Shown here one piece after another: positions 44,075 through 54,529 of a DNA stretch of 64,000 nucleotides. Source of the DNA: Marinobacter sp. F3R08 (lineage in GTDB: Bacteria > Pseudomonadota > Gammaproteobacteria > Pseudomonadales > Oleiphilaceae); contig NZ_JAHKPI010000015.1 in the NCBI RefSeq assembly GCF_018860425.1, positions 372,001 through 436,000 on the forward strand, read 5' to 3'. Below the pieces are notes generated by a model. That model was not told the DNA's origin. It did not search any database and saw only the letters and a program-made list of their open reading frames with translations. Each line of letters opens with the position of its first letter. Position 1 is the first letter of the stretch. A program made the position numbers and the translations under genes.

Positions 44075-44191
44075 TTTTTTTCCTGGTTGTGGCTTCCTTC
44101 TCTTCGGTTTCCGGGTTTAAACTGTGTCGACTGATGATTTTTTGTCCGCTGTTCATTGCTGAAAACAAAATTACAAAAACAGGAGGCAGTC

Positions 44192-45025
44192 ATGACAATC
44201 AGTTCCACGCCCGAGGGTGTGTCTGTTGAGCCGAGACATTTGCGGTTCGATATCGAAGAAGACCTCAAAACGCTCTGGCATGGCGATGATGCCTTCCGGA
44301 CAGCGTTTTTCAACGCACTGTCTCTGCAATTCCCTCGCGGCGAACAACATTTCATCAATGCTGTTCGGCTTTATCGTGACCGGATCGAGGACCCCAAGCT
44401 GAAAGCGGAAATTCGTGGTTTTATTGGTCAGGAAGCCCTGCACAGCCGCGAACATAATGACTATAACGAAGCCTTGAAACTACGAGGCTACGACATCGAT
44501 GCGTTGGACGCACGATTCCGAAAGCACATGACGTGGGTGAACAAGCTGCCACCAAGCCAGCAACTGGCGGGCACCTGCGGTGCCGAGCATTACACGGCTG
44601 TTCTGGCAAACGCCATCCTGAGTCAACCTGAATGGATGGAAGGGGCCACGCCAGCCATGGCGAAGCTCTGGCGCTGGCATGCTGTTGAGGAAACCGAACA
44701 TAAATCCGTTGCCTTTGACGTTTACCGGGAATGTGTCGGCAATGAACGGCTGCGCCGGGTTATTTTCCTGTTTGTTACCTGGAATTTCCTGAAATACACC
44801 TTCATCAATACCTGCAGCTTGCTGAAATCTGACGGCAAACTATGGAAGTTCGGTACCTGGGCGGGTGGTTTCAACTTTCTCTGGGGCAGACCCGGGATTC
44901 TGCGTAAGTGTCTGCCGGAGTTTCTGGCTTACCTGCGCAAAGGCTTTCATCCCTGGCAGCAGGACAACCGGGAGCTCCTTGAACGGAACCTGAAGGAACT
45001 GGGTATGGCTTCCTCTACAGGGTAG
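44192..45025 (+). CDS. Putative metal-dependent hydrolase, ferritin-like (PF10118-type)
   Basis: A 277-aa protein of the family long annotated as predicted metal-dependent hydrolase. It has paired Glu and His residues spaced as in di-iron helical proteins: QFPRGEQHFINAVR, IGQEALHSREHNDYN, AEHYTAVL and WHAVEETEHKSVAFDVY. This suggests a di-metal site in a four-helix bundle. The true function is not established. The start at 44192 has a perfect AGGAGG ribosome site. An operator-like pair lies about 120 bp upstream. It is transcribed alone. Confidence 0.85.
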   Translation: MTISSTPEGVSVEPRHLRFDIEEDLKTLWHGDDAFRTAFFNALSLQFPRGEQHFINAVRLYRDRIEDPKLKAEIRGFIGQEALHSREHNDYNEALKLRGYDIDALDARFRKHMTWVNKLPPSQQLAGTCGAEHYTAVLANAILSQPEWMEGATPAMAKLWRWHAVEETEHKSVAFDVYRECVGNERLRRVIFLFVTWNFLKYTFINTCSLLKSDGKLWKFGTWAGGFNFLWGRPGILRKCLPEFLAYLRKGFHPWQQDNRELLERNLKELGMASSTG

Positions 45026-45135
45026 GGGGTGCTGAAATCCCGGGAAGGTTGTGTAACACTAAGCGTCACAAAGAATAACGACAATAAATAAAGGGGACTT
45101 CCGATTGAGAAGTTGCCCGAAGTTGGAGGCCCATC

Positions 45136-46086
45136 ATGCGAGTTGGTTTGATCGTCGATTCTGCGTGCGATTTACCCTATGAGTTCAGCCGCAAGCACGA
45201 TTTGTTCATTCTTCCTGTCACTGCCGTAATAGACGGTCAGACCTATATAGACGATCACGATCCCGTCCGCACCCAGGAGTTCTACCAGAGTGGCCTGTTA
45301 CAGAAAGGGCACGAGGCCGAAACCCGGGCGTTCACAACGCAACAGATCCATGATCTGTTCATGGAGAAGATCGTTACCCAGTTTGATGTTGCGATCTGTG
45401 AGACGGTCACGAAAACCCGCAGCCTGATTTTTCAGAATGCCACAGAGGCGATGAACAGTGTTCTTGCGAAGTACGAACGTGCGCGGGAGGTCGCAGGTCG
45501 CGAGGGCCGGTTTTTCATGAGGGTCATCGACAGCAAGCAGATTTTTGCCGGCCAGGGTTTGCTGGTCGCTCACACCCTGAAACTGATCGACGAGAAAGTG
45601 TCCAAGAATGCACTGCGTCATGAGGTAGAGAACTTTTCGGACAACATCTACACATGCGTAATTCCACGGGACCTGCACTATATCCGCGAGCGGGCAAGGC
45701 GTCGTGGCGACAAAAGCGTATCAGCACTGGGTGCCTTTCTTGGAAAAACGCTCAATATTACGCCGGTCATTTTTGGACAGGGCGCTGAAGGTCAACCTGC
45801 TGCCAAAACCCGGAGTTTCGATGTCGCGGTGGAAAAGGTCATGAATTATGCCGCTGCGCGGGTGGAAGCCGGGCTGCTGACCCCCTACGTCAGCCTGTCG
45901 TGCGGCCTTACCTGGACAGAGATCGAGGATCTGCCCGGCCTCAATCGCCTCAGGGACGCCTGTGAACGGAACGGTGTTGAACTGCTGCTGTCTCAGATGG
46001 GCATAACCAGCAGTATCTATGTCGGTCCAGGCAGTCTTTGCCTGGCTCTGGCTGCAGAACCTCACACCTTCAACGATTTCCAGTAA
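45136..46086 (+). CDS. DegV family fatty-acid-binding protein
   Basis: A 316-aa DegV protein. The N-terminus reads VGLIVDSACDLPYEF, the family landmark near the fatty-acid carboxylate site. The second domain holds ALGAFLGKTLNITPVIFGQGAEG. In Gram-positive bacteria related proteins (FakB) present fatty acids to a kinase; in proteobacteria the role is unclear, and no FakA kinase gene is near. GGAGG-like GTTGGAGG precedes the start. Residues 90-160 form an insertion with many charged residues that is longer than in the shortest members. Confidence 0.87.
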   Translation: MRVGLIVDSACDLPYEFSRKHDLFILPVTAVIDGQTYIDDHDPVRTQEFYQSGLLQKGHEAETRAFTTQQIHDLFMEKIVTQFDVAICETVTKTRSLIFQNATEAMNSVLAKYERAREVAGREGRFFMRVIDSKQIFAGQGLLVAHTLKLIDEKVSKNALRHEVENFSDNIYTCVIPRDLHYIRERARRRGDKSVSALGAFLGKTLNITPVIFGQGAEGQPAAKTRSFDVAVEKVMNYAAARVEAGLLTPYVSLSCGLTWTEIEDLPGLNRLRDACERNGVELLLSQMGITSSIYVGPGSLCLALAAEPHTFNDFQ

Positions 46087-46224
46087 GCTCATCAAATAGA
46101 TGCGGTTGAACCGGACTGGCCCGGCCGCATTTGTTCGCCTGTGATTTAAGCGAATCCTCCTGCCCATGCTTCATGTTAGCCTCTGAACAATGCACTCCTT
46201 TCCAATAACAGGACTACTGATGCC

Positions 46225-47259
46225 ATGACCAAAGGCAGATCCGATCTGGCTACCGAGTTGCTTGAACAGCATGTGAAGCACGAGCTGGCCTCACTCAAGG
46301 GGGCAAAGTTACACAGGTTTCTGGAGCAGGAGGTGACAGAACTCTGGAGTTATGCCGGTAAGATAACCCTGAACCGGATTACCTCAGAGGCGCAGGTGAT
46401 GGGGGTGATCCAGCGGATTGTGATGAACATGGAGCTGGACCCAGGCATTCCGCGACTGGCGGCGGACATGGCCACCGAGGTGCTTAATGCGAGCGTGCAG
46501 TCCCAAACCACTCTGGGGGAGATTATCACGCGTGAGCAGGCAACCGGTTTTCTCGAAGAGGCCCTTGAGCTCAGGCATCAGCGTGAGCGAATCATCAGTG
46601 AAATTATGGCTCATCCGGTCTATCAGGAGCTGGTGTCTAACGTGGTTTACCACGGCCTGGTGAACTACCTGTACGAGGACAACCTGATTACCAAGTCTGT
46701 GCCGGGTGTCGGTTCAATGATGAAGTTTGGCAAGCGTATGGCCAACAGAGCCGTGCCTGGTCTGGACGAAACCTTTGAGCGGCGCCTGAAGGCCTGGTTA
46801 TCGGACAGCTTGCCTGGCCTGATCAGTCGGAGTGAACAGTTCCTGCATGAGGCTCTGTCGGATGAGGAGTTACGGAGCAGTGTGATGGCCGCCTGGGAGG
46901 CTCTGGAGGGGCGCACCATTGAGGAGCTGCGGGAGGGCCTTGGCGATGTGGAGTTACAGGAGTTTCTAGTGTCAGGTTTTGAGTTCTGGCAGCAGTTCCG
47001 CAAGACCGACTACTTTGAAGGCTGTGCCCGGGCCGTGGTTTCACACCTGTTTGCACAATATGGTGAGCGCCCCCTGACGGATCTTCTGGGGGACATGGGC
47101 GTAAGCACTGAAGTTGTGATGACGGAGATGGATGCCTACGCAATTCCGGTTATAGACGTATTGAGGGAAGAGGGCTATGTTGAGGCCCTGGTTCGTCGGC
47201 GGCTCGCACCTTTCTATACCTCAGCCGCTGCCCGTAAAATCCTCCGGCAGGAGGCCTGA
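46225..47259 (+). CDS. Hypothetical protein, mostly helical, 344 aa
   Basis: I do not recognise a named family. The 344-residue product is rich in Glu, Leu and Arg, with long predicted helices and no signal peptide or membrane segment. A Gly/Ala/Met-rich loop in the middle (TKSVPGVGSMMKFGKRMANRAVPGLDETF) may be an amphipathic segment. The reading frame shows normal codon use for this window, and the gene sits upstream of a LysE gene in the same orientation. Function unknown; it may be specific to this genus or its relatives. Confidence 0.7.
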   Translation: MTKGRSDLATELLEQHVKHELASLKGAKLHRFLEQEVTELWSYAGKITLNRITSEAQVMGVIQRIVMNMELDPGIPRLAADMATEVLNASVQSQTTLGEIITREQATGFLEEALELRHQRERIISEIMAHPVYQELVSNVVYHGLVNYLYEDNLITKSVPGVGSMMKFGKRMANRAVPGLDETFERRLKAWLSDSLPGLISRSEQFLHEALSDEELRSSVMAAWEALEGRTIEELREGLGDVELQEFLVSGFEFWQQFRKTDYFEGCARAVVSHLFAQYGERPLTDLLGDMGVSTEVVMTEMDAYAIPVIDVLREEGYVEALVRRRLAPFYTSAAARKILRQEA

Positions 47260-47309
47260 CGTCTCGATTACCGGTCGGGCTGTTTTTGAATATAAAGGGA
47301 GCCAAGGTT

Positions 47310-47942
47310 TTGATCTCTGATCTGTTCTGGGCCTATCTGGTCGCCATCACATTGCTTACCATAACGCCCGGTGTCGATACCCTGCTGGTGATGCGTAACA
47401 CCGGCCGTGGCGGCTTGCGGGATGGTTATGTGACCAGTGCGGGGATCTGTAGTGGCCTGTTTATTCACGCCACGCTCTCGGCACTGGGTATTTCGCTTCT
47501 GCTTGTGGAGACTGCCTGGGCATTTTCCGCTCTGAAGTGGGCAGGTGCCTGTTACCTGGTGTGGCTGGGTATTGGCTCGTTGCGTCAGGCTTTTCGCCGT
47601 AGCAAAGCCCCAGCGGCGAGCGCAGAAACGGTGGTCCGCCGGAAGGTTACAGTAGCGGTATCTTTCCGGGAGGGTTTGCTGTCCAACGTTCTGAATCCAA
47701 AAACTGCACTGTTCTATATGGCTTTGCTACCACAGTTTGTAGATCCTGCGGGAAATGCGTTTCAACAATCCCTGATGCTGGCGGGCGTGCATTTTCTGCT
47801 GGCGATGCTCTGGCAGTGCGGTCTGGCCTGGGTGGTGGTCACCTTCCGGAGTCTGGGCGTGAACGCTCGGCTCAAGCAGGTGCTGAATGGCCTGACCGGT
47901 GGTTTTTTTGTTGCCATGGGAGCAAAACTGGCCAGTACATAA
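47310..47942 (+). CDS. LysE/RhtB family amino-acid exporter
   Basis: Inner-membrane exporter of about 210 aa with six helices. The N-terminus contains AITLLTITPGVDTLLVMRNT, the LysE/RhtB signature, and the middle has LSNVLNPKTALFYMALLPQFV. Substrates of this family include lysine, homoserine and threonine. The best start is TTG 47310, because AGGGAG lies 8 nt upstream; another TTG at 47286 lacks a ribosome site. A strong bidirectional terminator ends the unit. Confidence 0.85.
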   Translation: MISDLFWAYLVAITLLTITPGVDTLLVMRNTGRGGLRDGYVTSAGICSGLFIHATLSALGISLLLVETAWAFSALKWAGACYLVWLGIGSLRQAFRRSKAPAASAETVVRRKVTVAVSFREGLLSNVLNPKTALFYMALLPQFVDPAGNAFQQSLMLAGVHFLLAMLWQCGLAWVVVTFRSLGVNARLKQVLNGLTGGFFVAMGAKLAST

Positions 47943-47966
47943 AGAATCGGGCATCGTTCGGGTAAT

Positions 47967-47997
47967 AAAAAAGGGAAGCCTCAGCTTCCCTTTTTTT
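47967..47997. terminator. Bidirectional intrinsic terminator between LysE gene and fdxA
   Basis: GGGAAGC (47973-47979) pairs perfectly with GCTTCCC (47984-47990) around CTCA, with seven T on the right and six A on the left. It can terminate transcription from both convergent genes. Confidence 0.92.
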
Positions 47998-48013
47998 GGT
48001 CAGTGCCAGTAGG

Positions 48014-48337
48014 TCACTTTTCCAGATACTGGAGTTTGTCCGGCTTGCCGTCCCACTCTTCAGCATCCGGCAGCGGATCTTTTTTCTCGGTGATGTTCGG
48101 CCATTTGCCTGCGAGATCGGCATTGATCTCAACAAACTGAACCTGATCGGCGGGCAGCTCGTCTTCAGAGAAGATGGCTTCGGCCGGGCACTCTGGCTCA
48201 CAAAGCGCACAATCGATGCACTCGTCCGGGTCGATTACCAGAAAGTTCGGTCCTTCGTAGAAGCAGTCTACCGGGCAGACTTCCACGCAGTCTGTGTATT
48301 TGCACTTGATGCAGTTATCAGTAACGATAAACGCCAT
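48014..48337 (-). CDS. fdxA: Seven-iron ferredoxin FdxA
   Basis: Small electron carrier, 107 aa, with one [3Fe-4S] and one [4Fe-4S] cluster. The cysteines are in [21 protein letters not shown] and [16 protein letters not shown], the pattern of Azotobacter-type ferredoxin I. The acidic C-terminal tail matches the FdxA group. The start at 48337 has GGGA upstream; the frame extends 12 codons further but without better signals. It is next to mutS on the same strand, an arrangement shared with Pseudomonas. Confidence 0.95.
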   Translation of the reverse strand: MAFIVTDNCIKCKYTDCVEVCPVDCFYEGPNFLVIDPDECIDCALCEPECPAEAIFSEDELPADQVQFVEINADLAGKWPNITEKKDPLPDAEEWDGKPDKLQYLEK

Positions 48338-48487
48338 AGTCAGATCCCTGGTCCAGTGGTCGGTCAGTCTCATCAGGAGCGCCGTCTGGCGCCACCGTTA
48401 TATTTTAATGCGCGATATTGTAGGGAGCGACCCGCACTGCCGCAAGCGTTAGGCTGCTATAACCTTATTACACAGATCAATTTTCCA

Positions 48488-51118
48488 TTATTTCTTCATC
48501 AATTCCTTCAGTTCGTACAGTCGGTTCATGGCATCGCGTGGGGTTAACCCATCCAGATCCAACTCGCTGAGGGCCTCTTCCACCGCGCTGGGCTCAAAAC
48601 TTGAAAACATATCGCCCTGGTAGACGGGTTCGCTGACCTGAGTGGCTGGTTTTGTGCGTGCGCCATCGGTGTGCCCGGTGCTGTCCGTTGCTGCAGGCGC
48701 CGCCGGAGTGGCACTGCCTTCCAGGTGTGAGAGCTGGGTTTTGGCGTTGCGGATTACGTCCTGTGGTACGCCGGCCAGTTTCGCGACCTGAAGCCCATAA
48801 CTCTGGCTGGCCGGGCCATCGTGCACGTTGTGGAGAAACACAATGCTGTCGTCGTGCTCAGTAGCCGTGAGGTGGACGTTGACGGCATGTTGCAGTTCAT
48901 CAGCCAGCTGGGTCAGCTCGAAGTAATGGGTGGCAAACAGGGTGTAGCAGCGGATTTCCCGAGCCAGATGTTCTGCGGTCGCCCAGGCCAGTGACAAGCC
49001 GTCAAAGGTGCTTGTACCGCGCCCCACCTCGTCCATCAATACCAGACTGTGTTCGGTTGCGTTATGCAGGATGTTGGCGGTTTCGGTCATTTCCACCATG
49101 AACGTGGAGCGGCCGCCAGCGATGTCGTCTGAGGAGCCCATTCGGGTGAATATCCGGTCCACCGGGCCGATGACCACGCGATTGGCGGGTACGAAGCTGC
49201 CGGTGTAGGCGAGCAGGGCGATCAGCGCGGCCTGGCGCATATAGGTGGATTTACCGCCCATATTCGGGCCGGTAATCACCAGCATTCGTCGCTGGCCATC
49301 CATCAGCAGACCGTTGGGGACGAAGGGCTCGTCCAGCAATTGCTCGACCACCGGGTGACGGCCTTCTTCGATATCAAAACCCGGAGACTCGCTGAATTCC
49401 GGTGCAGAGAAACGCAGTGAGGTGGCCCGTTCTGCGAAATTGCTCAGAACATCCAGCTCCGCCAGTGCCTGAGCCGCATCCTGGAGTGGCGCCAGTTGCG
49501 CCGCGACAGTTTCCAGCACGTCATCGTACAGGCCCTTCTCGCGGGCCAGGGCCCGGCTCTTTGCACTTAAAGCCTTGTCTTCGAATTCTTTAAGTTCCGG
49601 CGTAATGAATCGCTCGGCATTCTTCAGGGTCTGGCGTCGAATGTAATCCACCGGTGCCTGATCAGACTGGGCCCGGCTGATTTCGATGTAATAGCCGTGT
49701 ACGCGGTTATAACCGACCTTCAGCGTGCTGATACCGGTACGCTCCCGCTCACGGGTCTCGACATCAAGCAGGTACTGACCGGCGTTCTCGCTGATGTTGC
49801 GCAGCTCGTCCAGCTCCTCGTCGAAGCCTTCCTGTATCACGCCGCCCTCCCGGATCACCACTGGCGGGTTGTCGATGATCGCTCGCTCAAGCAGGTCTGC
49901 CAGTTCCGGATACTCACCAATGGTGGTTGCGAGTTTAACCACGTGGTGCGAATTCACCGGCCTCAGTGTCTGCTGAAGATCCGGCAATGCCAGGAAGGCA
50001 TCCCGCAAGCGGGCCAGATCCCGTGGGCGCGCGGATCGCAGGGCTACCCGTGCCAGTACCCGTTCAATATCACCAACGGCTTTCAGAAGGTCGTGCACCG
50101 GTTCGTAGTGAAACCCGTCGAGCAGGGCAGAAACCGCTTGCTGGCGCTGGCGGACAATCTCCACATCACGGAGCGGGCGGTTCAGCCAGCGCCGGAGCTC
50201 CCGGCCACCCATGGCTGTCGCGGTGCGGTCCATAACCCAGGCCAGGGTGTACTGGTGACCACCCATCAGGTTGGTATCAATTTCCAGGTTGCGGCGGCTG
50301 GCGGCATCCAGGATCACCGCTTCATCACGCCGTTCACGGGTCAGCTTGCGAATGTGGGGCAGGGCGGTGCGCTGGGTTTCCCGGGCATATTGAAGCAGAC
50401 AGCCGGCAGCACAGACGGCCAGGTTGAGATCCTCGCACCCGAATCCGGTCAGGTCGCGCACCTGTAACTGCTGGGTGATCACCCGTCGGGCGGTGTCTGA
50501 CTCGAACAGCCAGGGCCCCTGGCGCCGTATGCCGGTGAAGCCTTCCAGTACGTCCTGGTAGGGGAAATCCTCGCTGACCAGGATTTCCGCCGGGCGCACC
50601 CGCTGGAGTTCTCCCTGCAGGGCTTCCAGGTTCTCCAGCTCTGACACCGCAAAACGGCCACTGGAGATGTCCAGAGACGCAAAGCCGAATTGCTCCCGGT
50701 GGTTATAGATGGCCACAAGCAGGTTGTCGCGGCGGTCCTCCAGATAGGCGTCGTCACTCAGGGTGCCCGGTGTGACAATACGGACCACCTGGCGCTCCAC
50801 CGGTCCCTTGCTGGTGGCCGGGTCACCGATCTGCTCGCAAATGGCGATGGATTGACCTGCCCGAACCAGGCGGGCAATGTAGCCCTCAGAGGAATGGTAG
50901 GGAATACCTGCCATGGGAATCGGGTTGCCACCGGACTGACCCCGGGCGGTGAGCGTAATGTCCATCAGCTCGGCCGCTTTCTTGGCGTCTTCGTAGAAGA
51001 GCTCGTAGAAATCCCCCATGCGGTAGAACACCAGTTCATCGGGGTGCTGGCCTTTGATCTTCAGGTACTGCTGCATCATTGGAGTGTGCTTGGAAAGATC
51101 GGTCTGAGCTGCTGACAT
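48488..51118 (-). CDS. mutS: DNA mismatch repair protein MutS
   Basis: Mismatch recognition ATPase, 876 aa. The Phe-x-Glu mismatch-binding wedge lies at GDFYELF (Phe37, Glu39). The ATPase domain has Walker [14 protein letters not shown], the [18 protein letters not shown] signature and [13 protein letters not shown]. The C-terminal end has the tetramer-forming region with [18 protein letters not shown]. Length and order match the family (E. coli 853 aa). It lies between pncC and fdxA; the conserved block around recA supports the assignment. Confidence 0.98.
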   Translation of the reverse strand: MSAAQTDLSKHTPMMQQYLKIKGQHPDELVFYRMGDFYELFYEDAKKAAELMDITLTARGQSGGNPIPMAGIPYHSSEGYIARLVRAGQSIAICEQIGDPATSKGPVERQVVRIVTPGTLSDDAYLEDRRDNLLVAIYNHREQFGFASLDISSGRFAVSELENLEALQGELQRVRPAEILVSEDFPYQDVLEGFTGIRRQGPWLFESDTARRVITQQLQVRDLTGFGCEDLNLAVCAAGCLLQYARETQRTALPHIRKLTRERRDEAVILDAASRRNLEIDTNLMGGHQYTLAWVMDRTATAMGGRELRRWLNRPLRDVEIVRQRQQAVSALLDGFHYEPVHDLLKAVGDIERVLARVALRSARPRDLARLRDAFLALPDLQQTLRPVNSHHVVKLATTIGEYPELADLLERAIIDNPPVVIREGGVIQEGFDEELDELRNISENAGQYLLDVETRERERTGISTLKVGYNRVHGYYIEISRAQSDQAPVDYIRRQTLKNAERFITPELKEFEDKALSAKSRALAREKGLYDDVLETVAAQLAPLQDAAQALAELDVLSNFAERATSLRFSAPEFSESPGFDIEEGRHPVVEQLLDEPFVPNGLLMDGQRRMLVITGPNMGGKSTYMRQAALIALLAYTGSFVPANRVVIGPVDRIFTRMGSSDDIAGGRSTFMVEMTETANILHNATEHSLVLMDEVGRGTSTFDGLSLAWATAEHLAREIRCYTLFATHYFELTQLADELQHAVNVHLTATEHDDSIVFLHNVHDGPASQSYGLQVAKLAGVPQDVIRNAKTQLSHLEGSATPAAPAATDSTGHTDGARTKPATQVSEPVYQGDMFSSFEPSAVEEALSELDLDGLTPRDAMNRLYELKELMKK

Positions 51119-51199
51119 GAACGGGTCCGGTAGCCTTGCTTTGGATGAAGGCGTGAATTGTAAGAAAATAACCGCCGCGATGAAATGAAGGAGGTCATT

Positions 51200-51700
51200 A
51201 TGCTGGCCAGCGATCAGGAATTGGAAGGGGCAGGTAACCGCCTTGGTGAACGATTATTGCGTGCCGGCCGCACTGTTGCTACGGCCGAGAGTTGCACTGG
51301 CGGCTGGGTTGCCAAGGTGCTGACCGACCGGGCCGGTTCCTCGGCTTATGTACTTGGCGGGCTGGTAACCTACAGCAATGAAGCCAAGCAGGGGCTGCTG
51401 GGGGTTACCCCGAAATCGCTGGATGATCACGGTGCAGTGAGCGAGCCGGTGGTGCGGGAAATGGTCGCCGGTGCGCTGGTGGCGACCGGGGCTGATGTCG
51501 CCGTGGCCATAAGCGGTGTAGCGGGGCCCGGCGGTGGCAGTGAGGACAAGCCTGTGGGTACTGTCTGGTTTGCCTGGGGCAGTGACTCTGCCTCCACTGT
51601 AGCGGTGGTGAAACGTTTCGAGGGCGACCGTGATCAGGTGCGTCGGCAAGCTGTTCTCTTTGCTCTTCAGGGAGTTAACGAATTTGTGAGCGAACTCTGA
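51200..51700 (+). CDS. pncC: Nicotinamide-nucleotide amidase PncC (CinA C-terminal family)
   Basis: Stand-alone CinA C-terminal domain, 166 aa, that deamidates nicotinamide mononucleotide in NAD recycling. Seen: the catalytic Ser region [39 protein letters not shown], and [21 protein letters not shown], all characteristic. The start at 51200 follows AAGGAGG. The divergent neighbour is mutS and the downstream gene is recA, as in Pseudomonas, where the gene is often cotranscribed with recA. Confidence 0.93.
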   Translation: MLASDQELEGAGNRLGERLLRAGRTVATAESCTGGWVAKVLTDRAGSSAYVLGGLVTYSNEAKQGLLGVTPKSLDDHGAVSEPVVREMVAGALVATGADVAVAISGVAGPGGGSEDKPVGTVWFAWGSDSASTVAVVKRFEGDRDQVRRQAVLFALQGVNEFVSEL

Positions 51701-51751
51701 CGGCTTTCACATCCGGAGGGGTTGGTCTCCTCTGCGGGTTATGCTTTAATA

Positions 51752-51767
51752 CTGTTCAAATATACAG
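51752..51767 (+). promoter_or_regulatory. LexA box (SOS operator) of recA
   Basis: CTGTTCAAATATACAG fits the LexA consensus CTGT-N8-ACAG exactly, with an AT-rich centre. It lies about 100 bp upstream of the recA start, where the promoter would be, so recA is expected to be LexA-repressed. Confidence 0.9.
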
Positions 51768-51864
51768 GGAATTGGCTGTTTAAGCCTTAAGAGTTCCCGG
51801 CTAACTATTTCGCTGCCGGCCTTTCATTGACTGCCGGCGGCTCAGGCGACAGAGGGTTTGACTG

Positions 51865-52911
51865 ATGGAAGACAACCGCAAAAAAGCATTGAGCGCAGCA
51901 CTTGGACAGATCGAGCGCCAGTTCGGCAAGGGCGCTGTAATGAAAATGGGCGACCAGCCCCGCGAAGCGATTCCTGCGGTCTCCACCGGTTCCCTGGGCC
52001 TGGATGTTGCTCTGGGTATTGGTGGCCTTCCTTATGGTCGGATCTGCGAAATCTACGGTCCTGAGAGCTCCGGTAAGACCACACTTACCCTTCAGGTAAT
52101 TGCAGAAGCCCAGAAGGCAGGAAAAACCTGTGCGTTTGTGGATGCCGAGCACGCGCTCGACCCGGTTTACGCCGAGAAGCTGGGCGTCAATGTCGATGAT
52201 CTGCTGGTTTCCCAGCCGGACACCGGCGAACAGGCTCTGGAGATCGCCGATATGCTGGTCCGCTCCAACGCGGTTGACATCATCATCGTTGACTCCGTTG
52301 CCGCTCTGACGCCGAAAGCGGAAATCGAGGGTGAAATGGGCGATAGCCATGTTGGTCTGCAGGCGCGACTAATGTCACAGGCGCTGCGGAAACTGACAGG
52401 GAACGTGAAGCACGCCAACTGCCTGATGATCTTCATCAACCAGATCCGTATGAAAATTGGCGTCATGTTCGGTTCTCCCGAAACGACGACTGGCGGTAAC
52501 GCCCTGAAATTCTACTCCTCTGTGCGCCTGGATATCCGTCGTATCGGTGCGGTGAAGGACGGTGACGAAGTGGTGGGTAACGAAACCCGGGTGAAGGTCG
52601 TCAAGAACAAGGTGTCGCCGCCGTTCAAACAGGCCGAATTCCAGATCATGTACGGCAAGGGCATCTACCACATGGCAGAAGTCCTGGATATGGGGGTCAA
52701 GGAAGGCTTTGTTGACAAGTCCGGTGCCTGGTACGCCTATAACGGTGACAAGATTGGCCAGGGCAAGGCCAATGCCTGCAAGTTCCTGGAAGAGAACATG
52801 GACATCGCTAACGAGATCGAAGCCAAGGTTCGGGACAAGCTGATGCCCAAGCCGGTCTCCAAGAAAGACGCTGAAGAAGCACCGGCGGAAGCCAACGGCG
52901 AATTGCTTTAA
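51865..52911 (+). CDS. recA: Recombinase RecA
   Basis: ATP-dependent recombinase, 348 aa. Walker [11 protein letters not shown] begins at residue 65. Other landmarks are the [20 protein letters not shown] region, DNA-binding loop 1 in [22 protein letters not shown] and loop 2 in [22 protein letters not shown]. The C-terminal tail ends in acidic residues. It converges with a small DUF1127-like gene, sharing TTAA at the stops. No recX follows in the same orientation. Confidence 0.99.
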   Translation: MEDNRKKALSAALGQIERQFGKGAVMKMGDQPREAIPAVSTGSLGLDVALGIGGLPYGRICEIYGPESSGKTTLTLQVIAEAQKAGKTCAFVDAEHALDPVYAEKLGVNVDDLLVSQPDTGEQALEIADMLVRSNAVDIIIVDSVAALTPKAEIEGEMGDSHVGLQARLMSQALRKLTGNVKHANCLMIFINQIRMKIGVMFGSPETTTGGNALKFYSSVRLDIRRIGAVKDGDEVVGNETRVKVVKNKVSPPFKQAEFQIMYGKGIYHMAEVLDMGVKEGFVDKSGAWYAYNGDKIGQGKANACKFLEENMDIANEIEAKVRDKLMPKPVSKKDAEEAPAEANGELL

Positions 52912-53168
52912 GTCTTGATCAGCGACATGGGCATGGACGGCAGGCGTAACTTGACGCCTGTCGCATCCGCGCCTTTTTCGGCTCTCTCTCCAGATATCAG
53001 TGTTTCCTCCAGTTCTCGCCTGAAGTGCCCCGGTGCAGCGCCAATATCGGTCTCAAGTCGTCTCAGGTAGTCGGCACCGCCAGCTTGCTGCAGCTGCCTT
53101 CTGATCCAGTTTCTGTATTTCATCCGGCGATAGAGTTTGTGTAGCTTTGAAGCGTTGATTTTTTGCAT
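52908..53168 (-). CDS. Small DUF1127-like protein
   Basis: An 86-aa basic protein. The central part [33 protein letters not shown] resembles the DUF1127/YjiS pattern (aromatic and Arg-rich helix, Leu, then DIG). DUF1127 proteins have roles in RNA turnover and in phosphate or nitrogen metabolism in some alphaproteobacteria, but no function is assigned here. A perfect AGGAGG ribosome site 7-8 nt before the start strongly supports translation. The stop overlaps recA's stop. Confidence 0.7.
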   Translation of the reverse strand: MQKINASKLHKLYRRMKYRNWIRRQLQQAGGADYLRRLETDIGAAPGHFRRELEETLISGERAEKGADATGVKLRLPSMPMSLIKT

Positions 53169-53449
53169 CGACTTTTCCTCCTGTGCAGTTTAAACATGCT
53201 AAGCAGAAGTCTTTGCAAAGTATCGATTCAGATCGCCTGAAAGTGCGCGTAACAGATCTCCAGATTTCATCTCTGTGCTGTACGGAAAGTGAACATCTGT
53301 GCTTGTGATTCCTGGATTCGTTCGCACTGGTTTTTATCGGGAGAATTGATTGGGCCATGCTGGAATTCAGAAAGCCGCTGGTGGCAGAATGCATAGATAT
53401 CCAATGATCGCTCAGATCTGCCATTCTTCAGCCACACATGGGGCAAGGT

Positions 53450-53920
53450 ATGGACGCAAAAAAGAGATTACTGATCGTTGCCCATGCGCCATCCCCGAAC
53501 ACCCTCACCCTTCGGGACGCAGCAGTGCAGGGTGCCCGTCACGAAGACATTGAGAATGTTGAGGTAACTGTCCTCGCGCCACTGGATGCTGGCCCTGAGG
53601 ATGTTCTTGCTTGTGATGCCATCATTCTCGGCACGACTGAAAACCTCGGGTATATGAGCGGGGCCCTGAAGGATTTTTTTGATCGCAGTTACTATCCCTG
53701 CCTGGAGAAAACCCAGGGTTTGCCTTTTGCTTACTTCATCCGGGCCGGCCACGACGGCACAGGCACCAACCGGGCGATTGAAAGTATTACTAGAGGTCTG
53801 CGCTGGAAGCGGATTCAGGAGCCCCTTATTTGCAGGGGAGAGTACCAGGTTGCTTTCGAATACCAGTGCAGGGAGCTCGGAATGTATGTGGCGGCCAGTC
53901 TGGATGCGGGATTGGTGTAA
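53450..53920 (+). CDS. Flavodoxin-like NAD(P)H-dependent oxidoreductase family protein
   Basis: A 156-aa flavodoxin-fold protein. The N-terminal strand is RLLIVAHAPSPNTLTLRDAAVQGA, corresponding to the FMN phosphate loop with Ser/Pro/Asn/Thr, and GTTENLGYMSGALKDFFDRSYYP is the second FMN contact, typical of the family. YFIRAGHDGTGTNRAIESI is the third. The start at 53450 is tentative; ATG 53438 has no better ribosome site. The 281-bp gap before it holds no gene I can recognise. Electron donor and substrate are unknown. Confidence 0.82.
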   Translation: MDAKKRLLIVAHAPSPNTLTLRDAAVQGARHEDIENVEVTVLAPLDAGPEDVLACDAIILGTTENLGYMSGALKDFFDRSYYPCLEKTQGLPFAYFIRAGHDGTGTNRAIESITRGLRWKRIQEPLICRGEYQVAFEYQCRELGMYVAASLDAGLV

Positions 53921-53934
53921 GCGGAGGAGCCGGC

Positions 53935-54312
53935 TTAGCTGGCAAATCGGTTGTAAATGCCTTCAATCCGTGACAGAGCGTTGTCGACGGTTCGTGAATA
54001 TCTCTTGTTATCCAGGCAATAGCTGAACTGAACGCTGACGCGATAACCGGTCTGATAGGGGTGGCATTCCACCACGCGGGCACTAACCTGGGATTCACTG
54101 ATGTATTTGCCATCAAAATCCATGTACAGGCGGACTCCAGGCTCCAGCGGCCTTGGGCACAGTATTGCCATACCGTAGCGGTTGAGATCAAGGCAGGTAA
54201 CCGGTGTGGATTGTTTGCCTCGGCGAAAGAAACCACGTTCCTGAAGCTGGACCTTCAGGCAGGAAGCTGGGTAGCGGTTCTTGATTCTGCGCTCTGCGGA
54301 ATCATGGGTCAT
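53935..54312 (-). CDS. PilZ-domain c-di-GMP-binding protein
   Basis: PilZ protein of about 125 aa from the start chosen here. The c-di-GMP pattern is visible in ERRIKNRYPAS (RxxxR near the N-terminus) and CLDLNRYGMAI (D/NxSxxG-like). The C-terminal part is a helix. The upstream frame stays open to 54441, and starts at 54372 or 54441 are possible; none has a clear ribosome site. It converges with the flavodoxin-like gene. It may act on motility or surface growth, but no partner is next to it. Confidence 0.75.
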   Translation of the reverse strand: MTHDSAERRIKNRYPASCLKVQLQERGFFRRGKQSTPVTCLDLNRYGMAILCPRPLEPGVRLYMDFDGKYISESQVSARVVECHPYQTGYRVSVQFSYCLDNKRYSRTVDNALSRIEGIYNRFAS

Positions 54313-54529
54313 ACGCTGCCGTCCGTTGCTTGCATTGGATTTGGGATTGGACCACGAAGTGTAGTTCCGCATAGATTGCCTGAAAAATAACCGATTGCGA
54401 AAATGTGAACTGGTCAACATATTGCTGCGCATTGTGCGCAATTCCAGAAATCTTCCTGCTGCACGCGACAGAGCTGACCACAGAATCTACAATGATCGGC
54501 CAATGTGTTAATCGTTACAGGACCTAACC

